Shown: positions 62,980-64,000 of the stretch, piece by piece
Position numbering within the stretch: the stretch's first letter is position 1
How the letters are laid out: each line of letters begins with the position of its first letter
Assembly: GCF_900079725.1 (NCBI RefSeq)
Contig: NZ_LT599032.1
Location: forward strand, 1,420,871-1,484,870
Length of the DNA stretch: 64,000 bases
Reading direction: 5' to 3'
DNA from: an uncultured Dysgonomonas sp.
Lineage (GTDB): Bacteria > Bacteroidota > Bacteroidia > Bacteroidales > Dysgonomonadaceae
Notes under the pieces: generated by a model
The model's database searches: none
Told to the model about the DNA's origin: nothing
What the model saw: the letters and a program-made list of their open reading frames with translations, nothing else
Translations under genes and position numbers: made by a program

Positions 62980-63798
62980 ATGAAAAAACTTTGGTTTATA
63001 CCTATAATCCTATTAACAATAACTATGTGCAGTAACAAACCCAAAGAACCTGTCGTGCTATTACAGACCAGCTATGGCAATATAAAAATCAAATTGTATA
63101 ACGAAACGCCCATCCATAGAGACAATTTTCTCAGATTGGCCAAAGAGGGTTTCTATAAAGATCTGACATTTCACAGGGTAATAAAGGATTTTATGATCCA
63201 AGGTGGTGACCCCAAAACCCGCAATATAGCTGACGGAGACTCTATTCCCGAAGATAAAACGATGGGAGATACCATCCCTTCCGAAATAAAATTCCCACTT
63301 CATTATCATAAACGGGGAGCACTGGGCGCAGCCCGCTGGGGTGACGCTGAAAATCCGACAAAGGCTTCTGATGCTTCGCAGTTTTATATCGTTACTGGCG
63401 AGTTGACTTTCGATAATAAATTGAATGAGCTGGAAAAAACACGTTTCGAACGCTTGAAACAAAGCATCTACAACCGATTGCAATCAGCGAATATGGACAC
63501 AATCAAAGCTTTGTATAAAACCGGTGATCGCTCAGCCATAACCGAATTGAAAAATAAGATGCTGTCGGAAGCCGAAGAGCAGGCAAATACACAGAAGCCG
63601 GAAATAACATATAGTGAGGAACAACGTGAATATTATAAGACCAGAGGAGGTGCGCCGCATCTGGACAATGAATATACGGTATTTGGAGAAGTGATGGAAG
63701 GCATGGATGTTGTAGACAAAATACAGAACGTGAAAACAAATGAGAAGGATAAGCCACTGAAAGGTATCCTTATGAATGTTATAGTATTAGAAAAATAA
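62980..63798 (+). CDS. Peptidyl-prolyl isomerase, cyclophilin type (lipoprotein)
   Basis: A 272-residue exported cyclophilin. Lipobox ITMCSNK (Cys about 17). Cyclophilin core with NFLRLAKEGFYKDLTFHRVI and MIQGGDP (about 72), GALGAARWGDAENP (about 112) and SDASQFYIVTG (about 130). A helical insertion of about 75 residues (about 140-215, LEKTRFERLKQSIYNRLQSA) divides the core before EYTVFGEVMEGMDVVDKIQN. This long form is common in Bacteroidetes. It assists folding in the periplasm. Confidence 0.9.
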   Translation: MKKLWFIPIILLTITMCSNKPKEPVVLLQTSYGNIKIKLYNETPIHRDNFLRLAKEGFYKDLTFHRVIKDFMIQGGDPKTRNIADGDSIPEDKTMGDTIPSEIKFPLHYHKRGALGAARWGDAENPTKASDASQFYIVTGELTFDNKLNELEKTRFERLKQSIYNRLQSANMDTIKALYKTGDRSAITELKNKMLSEAEEQANTQKPEITYSEEQREYYKTRGGAPHLDNEYTVFGEVMEGMDVVDKIQNVKTNEKDKPLKGILMNVIVLEK

Positions 63799-63817
63799 TA
63801 TTGGAATTGCTTAAAGT

Positions 63818-64000
63818 ATGAAAGAAAGTAAAGAATTCATTCTACAAAAAGATATAATAACCGAAACTGTCGGAGAGGGTGTTACCAGGCAGATACTGGG
63901 ATATAATGATGAACTGATGCTAGTAAAGGTATCTTTCGAAAAAGGAAGTATCGGCAATATGCACAGTCATCCACATGTGCAATCGTCGTATATAGAGAGC
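63818..64000 (+). CDS. Cupin-domain protein (cut by window edge)
   Basis: Sixty-one visible codons from the ATG at 63818: MKESKEFILQKDI, then VGEGVTRQILGYNDELMLVK and HSHPHVQSSYIES. The His-x-His-x-His metal motif (MHSHPH) in a beta-barrel pattern identifies a small cupin. The rest is beyond the window, so the function is unknown. It starts 19 bases after the cyclophilin stop and is probably cotranscribed with it. Confidence 0.75.
   Translation, partial: MKESKEFILQKDIITETVGEGVTRQILGYNDELMLVKVSFEKGSIGNMHSHPHVQSSYIES

Noticed and set aside
1-64000. tRNA, rRNA, tmRNA, SRP RNA or RNase P RNA genes
   Set aside because: Gaps were read for conserved cores of these RNAs and none was seen; a covariance-model scan could still find a missed tRNA.

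Overview
The window is about 64 kb of a chromosome from a Bacteroidales-type Bacteroidota. Four things support this. Promoters follow the phylum pattern (TTTG, about 19 bases, TAnnTTTG) and lack Shine-Dalgarno sites. Gene families specific to the phylum are present (DUF4271, DUF3078, DUF4468, DUF5606, DUF5686 with a carboxypeptidase-regulatory-like domain). The amidase has a SPOR-like tail, and the large OmpA and the TonB/ExbBD operon have the phylum's usual architecture. The base composition is AT-rich. A Dysgonomonas- or Parabacteroides-like genus is possible, but the sequence alone does not settle it. There is no rRNA, tRNA, CRISPR array, phage, IS transposase or conjugative gene; this is core chromosome.

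Layout. 1-6.9 kb: start of dnaA (cut by the left edge), MCE lipid-transport protein, N-acetylmuramoyl amidase, D-lactate dehydrogenase, a repeat-rich gap, RNase Y, ZapA and a small coiled-coil protein. 7-16.7 kb: small winged-helix protein, an ECF-like sigma factor coupled to a membrane protein with a TonB-like tail, TrmD, an SDR enzyme, three exported proteins, cytidine deaminase, a YgjP-type metallopeptidase, HemD and DUF4271. 16.7-26 kb: metK behind a candidate SAM-II riboswitch, then an seven-gene operon read right to left (exbB, exbD, exbD, tonB, small membrane protein, PstS-like lipoprotein, TPR protein), then an ectoine-type aspartokinase. 26-40 kb: mostly plus strand, with an outer-membrane DUF5686 protein, MenA, a phosphoesterase, a GH78-like rhamnosidase, GrpE-DnaJ, Nif3, a zinc-ribbon coiled coil and the B12-dependent ribonucleotide reductase. 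40-51 kb: LolC/E-like permease, RuvB, PAP2 phosphatase, SDR, YitT, LeuS, a candidate small RNA, RmuC, a small HERIH-motif protein, an MsrB-MsrA fusion and DUF5606. 51.8-64 kb: OmpA behind the GDP-fucose genes fcl and gmd, a TlpA-like protein, cardiolipin synthase, DUF2809, RsgA, Frr, PyrH, an unknown membrane protein, a cyclophilin lipoprotein and the start of a cupin.

The genes themselves are largely housekeeping. The most unusual material lies between them. Four intergenic repeat islands (near 4.3, 32.9, 42.6 and 61.8 kb) share the same modules in direct or inverted orientation. They are built almost entirely from whole 7-base words, and they differ by gain, loss or exchange of whole words. 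Smaller fragments of the same vocabulary sit at 4.07, 41.37 and 60.1 kb. Other points worth checking are a short terminator-capped transcript upstream of leuS, the SAM-II candidate at the predicted 5' end of the metK message, a trmD promoter nested inside the preceding terminator, and three genes that appear to start at TTG.
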